Of a stretch of 64,000 nucleotides of DNA, positions 1-12,502 are shown one piece after another; position 1 is the first letter of the stretch, and each line of letters opens with the position of its first letter. A program made the translations under genes and the position numbers. The stretch is from Crossaster papposus (Eukaryota > Echinodermata > Asteroidea > Velatida > Solasteridae). The DNA is taken from assembly GCA_037893245.1 (NCBI GenBank), contig JBAIAA010000352.1, positions 1,674,001 through 1,738,000 on the forward strand, in the 5' to 3' direction. The notes beneath the pieces were generated by a model that worked only from the letters and a program-made list of their open reading frames with translations, did not search any database and had not been told where the DNA came from.

Positions 1-316
1 ATTTGAAAGTAAATAATGATTCTAGGCATCCAGCAAAATTATTGCGCTAGATATCCTGTAATTATTCCGAAAAATTGAATTTTATAATGAAAAATTCGCG
101 ATCGCCGGACGGCAATCGCGAAAAAACAAAGATAACATAAGAATAATTGCTCGACGCCAGTTGAAAAAAACCGCTGTTTTTCGTGCTTTTTTCGGCATCG
201 ATGATTGTAAAACTTTGGACAGCTCAGTTAAACGATGTTTACTATAAAATACAACCACCCAAATCTACTCATTCATGATAATTCAAGCAATTACCAATGG
301 TGTATCCTACCTTTAA
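1..316 (+). repeat. MITE-1 copy A, cut by the window edge
   Basis: This is the right four-fifths of the commonest repeat in the window. It begins inside the left arm, runs through a central CG-rich palindrome near 105-120 (GATCGCCGGACGGCAATC type), and ends with CAATGGTGTATCCTACC followed by TTAA at 313-316. Full copies elsewhere begin TTAAAGGTAGGATACACCA, so the family has short terminal inverted repeats and a TTAA target. No transposase is encoded; it is a non-autonomous DNA transposon. Confidence 0.85.
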
Positions 317-386
317 TGCCCGATGTAGGACGTAAACAAATCCGATATTGTTCTTTTAATATAATTTCGCACACAACGTTACTTTA

Positions 387-862
387 GGCCAAATAATTTT
401 TTTATTTTTTTTAGCGTCATGCCCTTTTTTAAAAAGGAAGGAGGAGGCCCTTTTTTTTTTTTTTTTTCCCAAAATGGCCGCCAGACACATCTTAATTCGA
501 GTCATGTAGTGAACATGTCACACCCTATCTTCTAATTTAAAATTAAAACATGGTTCACCCACGATTAAAAATTAAAATTCATGTGGGTCGATCATGTATG
601 CACCGTACACGACTACACGTCACACCCTAGCCTTCCTAGTATTAGAACAAATATATTTCCAGAGCATGTACACAGTGTGATGTTAAAGTCTAAAAATCCG
701 ATCTGAAAATTTTATTATCTTAAAAAAAAAAAAAAATTGTTTTTGCTAAAATGGTCAAATTTATCTCTTTTTTTTCAAAAAGAAAAAAGAAAGAAAAAAG
801 GAGGCGGCCCCAAAAAAGGAAGAGGGCGGTGACGCTAAACATGTTTTTTATTTTATTTGGCC
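387..862. mobile_element. MITE with TTA target duplication (PIF/Harbinger-like)
   Basis: The ends read GGCCAAATAA and TTATTTGGCC, and both are flanked by TTA (384-386 and 863-865), the three-base target typical of PIF/Harbinger transposons. Further in, TAGCGTCA on the left is mirrored by TGACGCTA on the right, next to A/T and purine-rich tracts. No coding sequence is present. The superfamily call rests only on the TTA duplication and the ends. Confidence 0.6.
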
Positions 863-1215
863 TTACTGTAATACAACACGCGCTGTGCTAAACTGTTCCC
901 CAATATAAATTATTAAGATATAAATCAACGTATAATTATCATTTCCAGACAATAATGTCGAATTGCAATCCATTGTACCTTCGCACACAAACAATTCGAA
1001 GCTTATTCCCAAACATAACAAAACAAAAATCACTCAACCCAACCTCTCACGTAAATTTGGTTCTCTATTCAAAGTATCAACTGGCCACGAACTGCATGCA
1101 TGTTATTGTTCAAAACACTGGAATAGTACGGAGAGAGAAATTCGATTATTATTAGTTGTGGTTTCTCATTCACGCTCAGATCCCGGAAATAAACGCGACT
1201 AAACAAAAGTGTGGG
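863..1215. other. Unassigned AT-rich interval
   Basis: Two short overlapping open frames (955-1202) have no recognisable domain and no codon pattern that convinces me. I see no repeat or RNA gene. Confidence 0.4.
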
Positions 1216-1609
1216 TTAAAGGGATCGTATACGTTTGGTAATTACTCAAAAAATTAATGGCAATAACAACTTACTTGGTAAGAAGTACAGCAGCTTTGGA
1301 TAGTATAATGCATTTTTAGAAATTGTTCACTTCGAAGTACTGCGGTTATGGAAAAAGTATCACTTTTAATCCCAACAAATTTGAATCTGAGAAGCGTTAC
1401 TGCAGTGACGTTTCTCAGATTGTGTATTCCAATGCAGATTATTCTTCCTGCGTGGACATAACCGCTTCAGATTTTCAGCAATATCTCAAAATCTCTACAA
1501 CCTTTTTAAATAAAATTTTTACAGGTTAGTTTTATGGTATATATCTATAACTATATAGGATTGAAACAAACAATGGGTTCTAATTACCAAACGTATACGA
1601 TCTATTTAA
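1216..1609 (+). repeat. MITE-2 copy 1
   Basis: The element starts TTAAAGGGATCGTATACG and ends with the inverted form ACGTATACGATC followed by ATTTAA, giving inverted repeats of about 28 bases with TTAA at both ends. The interior (TACAGCAGCTTTGGATAG, TTCTTCCTGCGTGGACA) recurs at 10.3, 21.5 and 44.8 kb. It is non-coding and non-autonomous; the short ORF inside it is an accident of the repeat. Confidence 0.88.
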
Positions 1610-2648
1610 GGAATAGGCTTTCAAACAACTACATTTGTGTGTGGGCTATAATGGGAAAGAGTGATGACATAATTATTCAAAAGACTGAATCCCTTTTAAA
1701 AAAAAACACTCCAAAAAACCGAATCCCTTATAAATGTTTTATAAATAGTGAAATGTTCACACTTTCGGGAAGCCACAATGGAAGACCGCTCTTTTTAGGA
1801 GTTATCCTTCATTTGGCTCCTCGAAGAAGTGGTTTTCACTATGTTTGGCGGGTGATTTTTTTCACTCTGAAAAAGTAAATTTCACTCTTTTTGAAGTGGT
1901 TTTAACTAGAGATTCACTCGTTTTAAGAGTGAGCATTTCACGATTTTACATTTGGAGAGCGACAGTTTCATACAAACCAATACAATTCGTATCTGCGAAT
2001 ATACAAACCATTCAGTATTCAAATCTGTGTATAACTTTGCTTGCTGCTCAGAAAAACAACAAACCGTTCGTTTGTACACAATGCCACTCTTTTGTGAAAA
2101 TGTGAATGTGAAATTGTGCCACACCAAAATATTACCCCGATTGTTATTATTTCAACGTAATAAAATTATACAACCATACAAGCACGCTAACCTGAATACC
2201 CACGTGAGACGTCGGCATCTTTTCAAAGGCAGAGATAAACTTGGACGACATGGAAGAATTGTTGTTTCAATTATTGTCGAAGGTAGTAGTAGCCTAAACC
2301 ACGTCGTGGTGGAGTCTCCAAAATTCGCCGTTTGATTTCCACGCACACACACGCGGGGGGATAAAAGTACTGCGAACTATAAAAACAACTCCCGGACCAA
2401 ACAATGTCAAGTAGGTTTGAGATGATGTATTCGAAGGCTGTGACTTGTTGATGTTTTCTCGGAGTTTATGACTCCTCGATGCTAGCAGGGCCAACTGCTT
2501 CAGAAATCACAGTTAACATGCAGCGTTCTGGAATCTATTTTACATGCCGGTTCTGTGTATAGCAAAATCACTGCCGGGTATATGGTTGAATGCAGTTTCT
2601 CTTTAGAGCTAATACACTGTCAAGTTTCTAAAGCCTTTTTCACTTTCG
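1610..2648. other. Unassigned interval
   Basis: Overlapping ORFs on both strands between 1840 and 2500 match no family I recognise. Short imperfect repeats of TTCACTCT/TTTTCACT occur at 1850-1930. No RNA gene or clear transposon end is visible. Confidence 0.35.
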
Positions 2649-2912
2649 TTAAATCACTGCGGTGAATATTGAAAGAGCTCGACAAAACAAGTACAAAACT
2701 GAATACAGCGACACAGTTGTCCTCGCGAGTACATCTCCTAGTAGCCAAGTTTCACGGAATAGAAAATGTTTCCCTTTCAATACTTCACAGGACTTGTTTT
2801 CCCCACAAACAATCGCGTCCTTGATTTGACCATCACACGGCTGTACTGTATTATTGCTCACAATAATTAGGCGGCCGTTAATATATTCAACATTCACGGT
2901 CAGAATATTCAA
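2649..2912 (-). CDS. Unrecognised ORF, possibly an exon
   Basis: An open frame of about 87 codons reads like real protein in its first 60 residues (segments such as EYINGRLIIVSNNT and GENKSCEVLKGKHF) and ends in a hydrophobic stretch before the stop. I do not recognise a family. There is no good ATG at the start, so if real it is an exon, but the candidate acceptor upstream is weak. Another candidate exon on the same strand lies at 4001-4151, which leaves open a small minus-strand gene here. A chance ORF or decayed transposon gene is at least as likely. Confidence 0.22.
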   Translation of the reverse strand: MNILTVNVEYINGRLIIVSNNTVQPCDGQIKDAIVCGENKSCEVLKGKHFLFRETWLLGDVLARTTVSLYSVLYLFCRALSIFTAVI

Positions 2913-4000
2913 TCCATCCTTTCAGATTCTAATATAACTCCTCGTTGATAAATTCCCAGGCTTTTGTTGCTTTCATCCTTGGGTGTCTTGATGAATAAAG
3001 ATGCCGACAAAACCTAAGTCCAACCATTCACTTGATGTTCCAGAAAGAAAGAAGTAAAAAACCGCGTCTCAAACACGGCAACTATAGATCGTCACTCTCT
3101 TTCATAATCAGGATAATCATTGCACCATACATCCACAGCACAGGCTCCGTAGTATCGTAAAATGTCGTTTTCAACCGTGGATGCTATACATAGAGTCGGC
3201 GCGTGCATGGCACCAAGCTAGTGGGCCCTAGAGCTCTAATTGACGGCCGAGACAACAACTCGAGATCAGCCCCTCATCATAAAATATTTCGATGATCCCC
3301 GATGATATCTCATGATGATTGAAGCGTCATTTATGTGTTGTCGCTCCGATATCAAACATCAGTCCATCCTCGTAAAAGTACTCGTGAGATATGTAACCCA
3401 CACATAAATAGTTTAATATTGAAAGCTGTCTGCGGTGAGTGGGTGTGGTGTAGTGTTCGTTTGCCAATTGCAAATTTGTGTTGAATGGATCGTGGTTCAG
3501 TGGTTTCCCGTAAAGAATGTCAAGGCTAAAACAGCGTGTGTGGTGTGTGAATTTGAGGTTGACAGTGAAGTTCTCAATCAGAGACCTTCACAGATTACAC
3601 CTACATACACCTGCCGTGTATTGGCTCATAATATCAAACCTATGCCACAAGCAACCCGCAAAAATGTGGCCACCAAAAAATGTGCATGATCGTCGACAAT
3701 GCACAGAATACATAAATTAACATTACACCACAACTACAATTGGCAGAATTGCTACTGTCAATTAGTGAAGTAGGTCCACAGGTATGACAGGTATTTAACA
3801 GATAATATCGGGAATTTGAAACATGTTAATCGTTTTGGAGTATCATTCTAGATATTATCTCTGAGCTTGCACCAATCTCTGCCTGCGTGTAATTGGAACG
3901 AGAAGTAGTTTCACTCAAAGCCTCGATGAAAAACTACACGTATAATTATCCTCCCGGATTGAGTTTCCATAGCGCCGCATCTTTCCACGATTGTACACAA

Positions 4001-4151
4001 TCACATCAGATGACCCCGTTTTTCGTTCTTCGTACGATCACCCCGGCTCAGCCCATCAATGTCGTATCCACCGTCACTGCTATCTAAAGATTTCTCGAAT
4101 GCAATGCGGGTTTTAGTCAGCGTATAGCCAATCCGGCGTAGAAATACCGCC
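4001..4151 (-). CDS. Candidate terminal exon, unrecognised
   Basis: Read on the minus strand, an AG acceptor is followed by one leftover base and 50 open codons ending in TGA. The encoded tail runs from RRIGYTLTKTRIAFEKSL to SDGGYDIDGLSRGDR and KNEKRGHLM. It is hydrophilic and rich in charged residues, like a C-terminal tail. GC content and codon use stand out from the AT-rich surroundings. An adjacent minus ORF at 4203-4403 could be an upstream exon, but I cannot fix a donor. No family is recognised. Confidence 0.3.
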
Positions 4152-4499
4152 CTGTATATCACAATATTATTCTAGCCACACGAAGTAAGATAACAGTGTA
4201 GTTCATGTCGGGTCCGCATTGTGTTGACATGAAATTCTTCCACACGGTCGACATGGACTGGTGACCCGTGAAATAAAATGCTTTGGCATAACAATAATAT
4301 TAGCGGAGCTGGAATTCAATTCATGGATATACCATGTGCGCATGTGTACAACTATTGGACTGACCCGGTTCTGTATTTCCGTTTCCTCATCCTTGGATGC
4401 CACGCAGAGATTTCACGCTGCCTTGCCCGTTTTTTTTTATTTATATAAGACGACGATGTTAACGCATTTGTAATTAGATAATTAACAACAGCGTGATAA

Positions 4500-5230
4500 C
4501 GGACCGGTTTGAATTATGGCCGCTGTTCGGCTCGGTCCATTAATAACAGCGGCAATCCCCATCCTGAGCCACGCAGAGTTTAACGGGCTCTTGAATTGTG
4601 GCCATCAAACGCTGCGGACATTCGCAGCAATCATTAAACAAGTTGGCCAATAGTACATAGGCCTAATATGAACGTCCACCCCTGGTAAAATTACAATTTC
4701 TACCACTATCATAATTTTATTGGCGTTTACGTAGCTTTTCAGTCTTTTATGTTTCTTATTCTGTATAATATATAATAGCAAGGCTTTATTTCACGTTCTG
4801 TACGTTAATTTCTACAATTTTTCCGATTAATTTAAATTTTTACGTGGGAGGATGAATATTTGTGAGAACACCTCAGATGTCCAAGCGAATGGACCAATAG
4901 AAATGCGCGTTGGTTCGCATGCCTTTGGCTGTTTTTCGAACCCCAGCTTTGTCTTCGTCTCAGGCTTCATTCATACAGTTTAGCAATAGGCTTTAGCCGG
5001 AGACAGATCCAAAGCCAGGGTTTGGGAAATGGCCTTGGTCTGTTTGTAACGGAGGCTCTGATTGGGCGCATGTTTTTTTGCGCTAATAACGTACGGATCT
5101 GGCCGGCCGAATGTCCGCAGGGGTTTGAGAGTTATTTATTATTAGTAGAAAGCGCGTAAAAGCGCTGCGTGGCCCAGGATGGCAATCCCCAACCCGGTCC
5201 GGTATTATACGCAGTAAAGACCGGGTCCTC
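4500..5230. repeat. Decayed inverted-repeat element (uncertain)
   Basis: The segment near 4558-4580 (CATCCTGAGCCACGCAG) reappears inverted near 5165-5185, where the minus strand reads CATCCTGGGCCACGCAG. CTGCGGACATTCG near 4612 also has an inverted partner near 5108-5122. Spacing and order fit an old transposon of about 0.7 kb with degraded arms. No target duplication can be defined. Confidence 0.3.
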
Positions 5231-7629
5231 AAATTGTTGCTCCCCAATTAAAAATTATGCGTAAACATTATGTTTATTGGTAATAATATACATGTTTAAA
5301 TTGTGCAAACAAAATTACTAGGAAATACTTTATTTGACTGTAAGTAAATAATAGTCTCAACTCAAGCACCCATGTGAAATCATGGCACCTGGTGTGCTGT
5401 CATTTTCAAGAAAAGTAATATTTTTGCGGGCAATTTGACACGTCGGTCGACCGACGATCGTCGGGAAAAACTGACTGCCCTCAAATTGAACAAATTTAAT
5501 TTGTCCGCATTTTTGTGATAGTTACACCGGGTGCGAGCCGGCTAAAAGTTGCTGACCTAGCCACCGACTCCCCGACTTGTATAATTATTACTGATTCGTA
5601 AGGTGAGCCGGAACCAGACTAAAAAGAACATCATTTCGGGGGATATTTTCCAGCATTAAAGTTGGGTTGTCCGGGCTTTTAAACAAATTCGATTTTCTTT
5701 TCCGAACGAATTTTAAAGAAAGCCCATGTACTGAACACGAACAAATATGATATATTTTGTTTGCATTGGCAGGCCTTTTTTAAAACTTATTGTTAAAAAC
5801 TGTTTTTATCATTGCGCCAAATTCGCGCTCCAGTTCAGTGCTGCACCTACTGAGACCCCCCCCCCCCCCCCCCCCCCACCACCACCACCCCACGAATTAG
5901 GAGCGGAATGCTCAATAATGATGATCAATTCAAGTTGTTGCTAAGACGAATTTGATCTGTAATGACGAATATTTTCGACCTGTTGTTTAAAAAAGAGTGC
6001 ATGACCAACCGTGGAAATTAAATGATAAATGACTAAATTGGTTTTGTGAACAGCGATGCCAATAATTTTCTGTGACTAAATTGAATGTGTGAGTTTGTGA
6101 AATTGAATAGAAAAAATTATAAAATAGCCGGGAAAAACTATACTACACAATCTCAGGCAGGCAGTCCCCAAGACTTTAACCCCAGCTAGCTCCCCAGGAG
6201 GATCAATCTGGTCGATGAGTCATCCCCTCTTGCTTCCCCCGTGTTTCCTGTCTAGATCTCGGGGCAAGCTTTACCCCAGTCCTCGGTGACCCAAACCATG
6301 CAGTCAAAGGTTTAAAGCCATGTTGACATGAACTCTATGCATTACTCAGAACTGATTTTGGTTTCAAAATGTGAGTTTTCACTGAATTCTTTGGGTTTAT
6401 TAACTACATGTATCTCAACCGTGTCGTAGATTTAGCCCTATAACCCTCAAATTGGCAAATTTGCAACCCTTCGGGTTATTGTGATTTATAAGAAAAATTA
6501 GTGAACACAGTGTGCCGTATATGGCGCCCTCTTTAGTTACATTATATATACGTTAGGAGTATCAAAGAAGGTTGCGTCTGAATCTCTTGTCTATGGCTAT
6601 TGTCTAGGTGCTCGCCCATTACAACTACACGTGAGCGGGCTGACAGTATAGGCGCAGCCGTAGCCCTGGAAGCCCGTTTTGGACACGTACTCAAACAAAG
6701 AGACACGATGAATTTATTTATATTTTACGTTAAAGTAAATTACATTAGTTTGGCGCGAATATAATATATTAAAACAATTTAATGTAGAGATTTTTAAGTG
6801 ACAACATGTACAGACTTTTCACCGTAAAAATACAGTTATCGATAAATACAACTACGGTTTAACCGTACTAAAAATACGTTCGAAAACTGGCATCTCGCTG
6901 CACGACTTTCAACCATAAATGTTACGGATTTGTACAGTGCATGCTATTGAAGTATTATTATTAAGCTTGATGATGTATGTTTCGTACCTTTGGACTTTCT
7001 GGTTCCCGCTCTGAGGCCGACGCCCTTCGCCCGAATTCAAACCGTTCCACGGCACCTGCAAAACAAATTGAATTTACACGGAAAATCAAAAGAACATCAC
7101 CAAAAGAAAATCAGGAGCCTGTTTTTTTGCGATCGTGTGATGACCAGAGACATGTTTTAGCTTTGGTTGGGCGTTTTCGCAACTTTGATTCGCTGGAGTG
7201 ACGTCACTGTTCCGACCAAAACCGAAAGTCAAATTTGTTTATGGAAACTGAACTAAAAATAGATCGCTCTCATTGGTGGGGTTTCTTCACGTGATCATAT
7301 ACCAGGCTTCCATGCAGACCCAGGTGAAAAAGTAGAACAATATAGTTTTGTTCAGGCTATTTGAAAACATTTGTTTGGTTAAAATTCACCAACTCTCACA
7401 TTCAATTTCGCACACTTTTACCAAACCCACTTTAGTCAATATTTTAGTCAACAGCTCGAGAATATTTGTCATTTCGGATCAAATTCGTCTAAGCTGTTGC
7501 CGAAAGGCAGAGATCAAATTTGTCTTATGTCAATCAACATAAATCTTATGTTAAATTAACTTAAGAGTTTGACTTAGAGTTTGAAATTCAAAAAGTGAAA
7601 CGCGTATTACGCTGAAGCTGCGCATATAC
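5231..7629. other. Unassigned interval with homopolymer runs
   Basis: A C-run with a CCA tail at about 5858-5890 creates a false poly-proline ORF. A half-site resembling the MITE at 39.5-40.0 kb (GCAGCCGTAGCCCTGGAAG, TTTTGGACACG) occurs at 6650-6690. ORFs at 6977-7201 and 7348-7542 have no recognisable motif. I see no gene here. Confidence 0.35.
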
Positions 7630-7858
7630 CAGGGATGTAGTCGAGTCCATCACAAGTCCCTGCAAGTCCCTGTAAGTCCCTGCAAGTCCATCACAAGTCC
7701 TCCAGTTATAATTCAAATCACAAGCTATTCAAATCAGCTTTGACAAAAGCATTCCTTTGTCATTGTTCATCCAGTTACTTGTGACTGCCTTTATGAAGGG
7801 ACTTGTGACTGGCTTCACGAAAGGACTTGTGAACGGACTTGCAGGAACTACAACCCTG
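7630..7858. mobile_element. hAT-like MITE
   Basis: Ends are CAGGGATGTAGT and ACTACAACCCTG. They are flanked by GCATATAC on the left (7622-7629) and GCATATAT on the right (7859-7866), an 8-bp target duplication matching at 7 of 8. CAGGG ends with an 8-bp duplication are typical of hAT transposons. The interior is a run of AAGTCCCTG/CAAGTCC units on the left answered by GGGACTTGTGACTG units on the right, so the whole element can fold back. No coding sequence is present. Confidence 0.7.
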
Positions 7859-7866
7859 GCATATAT

Positions 7867-9172
7867 TGCTAAAACAAAGAGGATTTGACAATAAGATCGA
7901 CACATATAGTTTCACCATTTTAATACGGTTACTACAAGTTTACATAAAACTTTAAATGAATCGTGCTAACTACATACCAACCTGATAGACGCGATAGTCT
8001 GGTCCGGGGTGGCTTTTTAGGCAGAATGGGCCCGCTGTCTGCCATTGTAATTCACCAACCAAAAATACCAAAGCGACTCTACAAATTACCAGTCAGTACG
8101 TACATGAACATGTACGTCTGGACTACGTGCGTGAAGGTAGAACTATGAATAACTACTGTGCACTTAGCCCTATACAACATGACGCACTTCTTAATAATAA
8201 TAGTGCATCAACGTTTCAGTATTAAGCTCGTATGCCCTATTTGGTATACATGGAGGATTTAGTAAACAAAGAAACGGACTTTATAGTTTTGAGAGCTTTC
8301 AATAACCATGTTCGTTTGTGCAACAGTTTCTCACGACAAGGAAATATAAACTGGAACAATTAATGAATTATTGAGCAAAACTCATAGGTATAATGCTTAC
8401 CCTGTACGCCTCTGACTTCCATTGCTTTTTTCATCACTGGCTTTTGCAACACTTTTGAAGGTTACTAATTCGTCATATTTTTTTACTGACGGTTTTCTAA
8501 TGAATGGCAAACAAAATAGCATGGAACTATTTAGAGGGCATAGTCACTGGTGCAGGACCATTGAACCTTTTTTGAAGCCGGGTCGAAATGGCTGACAATA
8601 AACAGTATAAAGTAATGGGTTATACACAAAAACACTTTGCGCTGTTTTGTTTACGTACCAGGTCAGGCATATTGGTTGTTGGAAAAGTACCTTTTTATAC
8701 GAGGGCATAATTTCGTATTCAAAAGACGTGAGCATATGAATGAAAACAAATCGTTCGCCAACGTTCGCTAACTGTTTTTGCACATGTTTGCGTCGTTGGC
8801 AAACGTTCGCGTGGAACGCATGCCAGACAGAAAGAGTTCGGATCTTTGTGAGGGCGCTCTGATTTGACACTGATAAAATCGTTTGTATTTTTTCATGCAT
8901 CTACTGTGAAAGCAGTCACAAGAAAAATATATACCCCCCCCCCCTCTGAGGCTTTTAGTAAACGCCCATCTGTCTTAATTAGACCGATCCAGTAAGCTAG
9001 CTTCGCCCATACTGCAGCCCACGTGGGTAATTAGCCTTTCCAATAATAAATGATAATGATATGCAAAGTGTGCAGTGAGGCAAACAGATAAATATGCCAT
9101 TTTAAAATGTACAAGGGTCCAACTTTCCGATGATTATCTCAAGTATATTGCTTTTTTTTTTCACGGAAGGCC
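7867..9172. other. Unassigned interval
   Basis: A minus ORF of 118 codons (8544-8900) lies here without a recognisable domain. Part of it overlaps inverted AACGTTCGC-type sequence at 8750-8815 that resembles the tandem repeat at 12.4 kb, so it is probably repeat-derived. A C-run lies at 8935-8944. Confidence 0.35.
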
Positions 9173-9176
9173 TTAA

Positions 9177-9334
9177 ATGTGACCCAGCACGAGTAAATGA
9201 GACACTTTGCGGCAAAAATGAAAATTGAGATTTTGATTTCATCATTTAAAGCTTGTTTAGCTTTAAATTATGAAATCAAAATCTCAAATTTTATTTTTGC
9301 CTCAAAGTGTCTCATTTACTCATGTTGGGTCACA
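9177..9334. mobile_element. TTAA-flanked fold-back MITE, 158 bp
   Basis: TTAA at 9173-9176 and 9335-9338 flank an element beginning ATGTGACCCAGCACGAG and ending with the inverted TGGGTCACA. The two arms (about 75 bases, including GTAAATGAGACACTTTG and GAGATTTTGATTTCAT) are almost perfectly complementary, so a transcript would form one long hairpin. Confidence 0.75.
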
Positions 9335-9811
9335 TTAATACGTAACTTAAAACCAGTTCGCGCCGGGATTATTTTAACATCACCGAGCCAAGGGGCGGAA
9401 TTATTTTTAACGAAACTCGATCCGAAGCGGGTTCAGGCCGATAGTGCCGGGAAGCACACCCACGCATTTCCGGCCTTGCTTGCTGCTGACAGACATTTCC
9501 GAACTTGAACTTGGCGTGTTTATGCGTCATCCGTTTAACATCCGTTTAACGGAATGTGCGCACGAGGTCGAAGAATGAGGGAACCTTTTGGCACGAGTGA
9601 AAAAAATACCTGCGTAAATCGGGGTACCGTTTGGCAAATAGAGCCTGAAAGTTGACCCCTGTTGGCGCGCTTCCGGACCACTCAAATAGGAAAGTTAGCG
9701 TGTAAAAGTCTAAACCTAAATCTAATGAATCTAAAGCAGTTATCTTCGATTTCGGCTACTGCCTTCCTCACCTTTGTGTCAACAGAGGGCGTCTTACGTA
9801 TATGTGTCATT

Positions 9812-10110
9812 TGCTGCGTTCCAATCGCGTCGTGTTTCTCGTGTTCACCGTGAATATCTTCATGTTCTCCATGTGAGTTGCATTCCAAATGACACTCACC
9901 AACACGCACGCGCACAGTCGAGTTTAGTTGCGTTTTCAAGGACAGTCTGGCGTGTAAACTCGTACATGAACCAACGCGCGTGCGCGAGTACTGGAGTCTA
10001 GAACTCGAGAAGAAAATTCCACTTAGAGTTTACAACTGGTGAACAAGAACGCAAAAGTACGACTAGTGAACTCGTGAACACGAGAAACACGACACGATTG
10101 GAACGCAGCA
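9812..10110. repeat. MITE-4 copy 1
   Basis: Terminal inverted repeats of about 37 bases begin TGCTGCGTTCCAATCGCG and end with CGATTGGAACGCAGCA. A second, more diverged copy is at 26227-26536. The interior contains ACGCACGCGCACAGTCGAG and CTCGTACATGAACCAACGCG. I could not define a target duplication, so the superfamily is unknown. Confidence 0.7.
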
Positions 10111-10249
10111 TAATCACAGAGCAAGATCTAATCTAGTAGTCAATAAAAATGAACAAAATAATTGGGCTTCATTGATCTAGTTTTTTGGCTAAATCTTCAA
10201 TAGCACGCTACTCACAATTATCAAAATGTTGCAATCAACACACATGGAA

Positions 10250-10644
10250 TTAAAGGGATCGCATACGTTTGGTATTTACCCCAAAAATTAATGGCCATAA
10301 AAACTTACTTGGTAAGAAGTAGAGCAGCTTTGGATAGTAAAATGCATTTTTAGAAACTTTTAACTTCAAAGTACTGCGGTTATGGAAAAAGATATCACTT
10401 TTTATCCTAAAAAATTTGAATCTGAGAAGCGTTACTGCAATGGACGTTTCTCAGAGTGTGTATTTTAATGCAGATTATTCTTCCTGCGTGGACAAAACCG
10501 CTCCACTAATTTCGGCAATATCTCAAAATCGCTACCACCTTTTGAAATGAATGTTTACAGGTTAGTTTTATGGTATAATCTATAACTATATAGGATTGAA
10601 ACAAACAGTGGGTTCCAATTACCAAACGTATACGATCCCTTTAA
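10250..10644 (+). repeat. MITE-2 copy 2
   Basis: TTAA-flanked copy of the family at 1216-1609, starting TTAAAGGGATCGCATACG and ending ACGTATACGATCCCTTTAA. It has full length and moderate divergence. Confidence 0.88.
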
Positions 10645-12380
10645 ACAGATTATGGCTACATTGTGCTTGTTTCCTTTTGCGATCGAGGATCGAAAAACAA
10701 AAGAAAACAAAGGGAACAAAAGATCCTCGAAGGACGGTCTCTTTGTCCTCGATCGCCAGGATAAGCGCAAAGCAATGGGGTTAGGTTTCAGTAAAGGAAT
10801 AAAGGAAAACACAATAGGGGATCCTCGGTCGTAATGGCAATTCACGAACTATAGCACCATCTATATCTCAACTTGCAGTATTTGCTCCACATCCAAATAT
10901 TACTAGTAATTTAACGGCCTAACTAAATAGGTAGTCCATGCTATAGTAGCTAGTTCGGTATTCCAACTGAGTGCACGGTGCACAAACAAGACGGAAGATT
11001 TCCACTTTGAATAAACAATAGAGCCCTTAAGGAACAGCCCCGCAGCAGATAAGACCATGGAAACATTTTGTTCGAACAAAAACTTGGACACACAAAACGC
11101 CTGAAAATCTTTCGCTATCCAAACGTTTTTGTGTGTGTATTACATAAGAACATGACGATCTCTTTAAATCTGCTGATACCCGCTATGCTTTTGCACGCAT
11201 ACGATGACATGTTCATCGCGAAAGAAAAAACAACTAGTCAAATCTTCATGTGCACATGCGCAGTTAAAATACCGAGCTGAACGAAGTGATGTTAGGGCTA
11301 CATAATGAAACGAAGACGCAGACGATGGCCCATACAATTGGTATAAACCGCTTCAATATTCGACTTGTACACTTACTTGCATGTCTTGTGTTTGGTGACC
11401 CCCGAGTCCACGACGCCCGAAACCCGGGAGGTCTGGTTGGATATGAAGACATTATTATTTGCTTGACACCGCCAGAACAAAGGTGACCAGTGTTCCCACA
11501 AAAATACTTCCCCAGCGACGGTGGGCCGGCTACAATTCAGCATACGTGATAGAAGACCACGGTCCCTGTAGCCACCAAATTCGTGTCGACTAGGAAACAC
11601 ATACTCTCGGAGGTTATTCTTCAGCGGACAGGAGTGATTAGAACTTATTATTTGAGACCTTAGGTGGATGACTCAACACAAGTTGCTATAAACATGAACA
11701 ATCCTTGCTTCGCCATCACCCGACTTCCGTTTGCATGTACGACAAGATCACGATCTTTGGAGACGTGACTTGTTTCCAATCACAGTAACATTCGCCTTCT
11801 GTGTGTGTGTGTTCCTCTTGAATTCCGCACGATGATTTCCAAATTTATTTCATCTCTGTTTCAAATTATCCCAAATCTCTAAGTTGAGAACAATCTGATT
11901 ACTTGATGATGGGATTTGCTCACTTAAGATTCTTTCCCGTTATACAACTTCTTTTCCGTTATACAACTTCTTTTCAGAATCTCAGTCCTCCACATCGTCA
12001 CAACCACCTGAGTAGTAGATCACAGCGTAGAAAACTGTCAACCTCTGAAGATGTCTCTTTAAACCGGATACATGTAATTTTTTCTATACGATGTATTAGT
12101 TTCCTGATGTACAGACAATGTCTTGCAGTGTACATACGTACGGTGTACATACGGTGTCAGAACTTTAAAAAACCCTGTAGGTTGAAGATGCTGAGATCTG
12201 TTCTTAGCTGTACTCGATCATTTTGGTCAGTAGAAGTTAACCACCGTACAGGGGAAGTACACAATCGGTATGAAGCCTTATATCATATCGTCACAACCAC
12301 CTGATAGCGTCAATATGGGGCGCGTTCCACTCTAACTGCGCGAACAGTTTTCCCACTGGGTGCGCACCCAAAAAAAAACC
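10645..12380. other. Unassigned interval
   Basis: ORFs on both strands at 11068-11600 and 11903-12304 show no recognisable domain. CGTCACAACCACCTGA occurs twice, near 11996 and 12287, and a short duplication (CCGTTATACAACTTCTTTT) lies at 11938-11974. A purine-rich inverted segment (AAAGATCCTCGAAGGACGG) is at 10717-10740. Confidence 0.35.
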
Positions 12381-12502
12381 ACCTAGCGAACGTCGGCGAA
12401 CGATACTGGGATGTGCACAAAAAACACACCTAGCGAACGTCGGCGAACGATACTAGGATGTGCATACAAAAAACACATAGCAAACGTCGGCGAACGATAC
12501 TA
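12381..12502. repeat. Tandem repeat, about 48-bp unit, 2.5 copies
   Basis: Units starting at 12381, 12428 and 12477 share AGCGAACGTCGGCGAACGAT followed by an A-rich spacer with GATGTGCA. The CG-dense unit stands out from the AT-rich context. Related AACGTTCGC sequence appears inverted at 8750-8815. Confidence 0.8.

Noticed and set aside
5747-5944. Poly-proline ORF
   Set aside because: Produced by a C-run; no codon signal outside it.
8544-8900. 118-codon minus ORF
   Set aside because: No domain; part overlaps inverted AACGTTCGC repeat sequence; likely chance.
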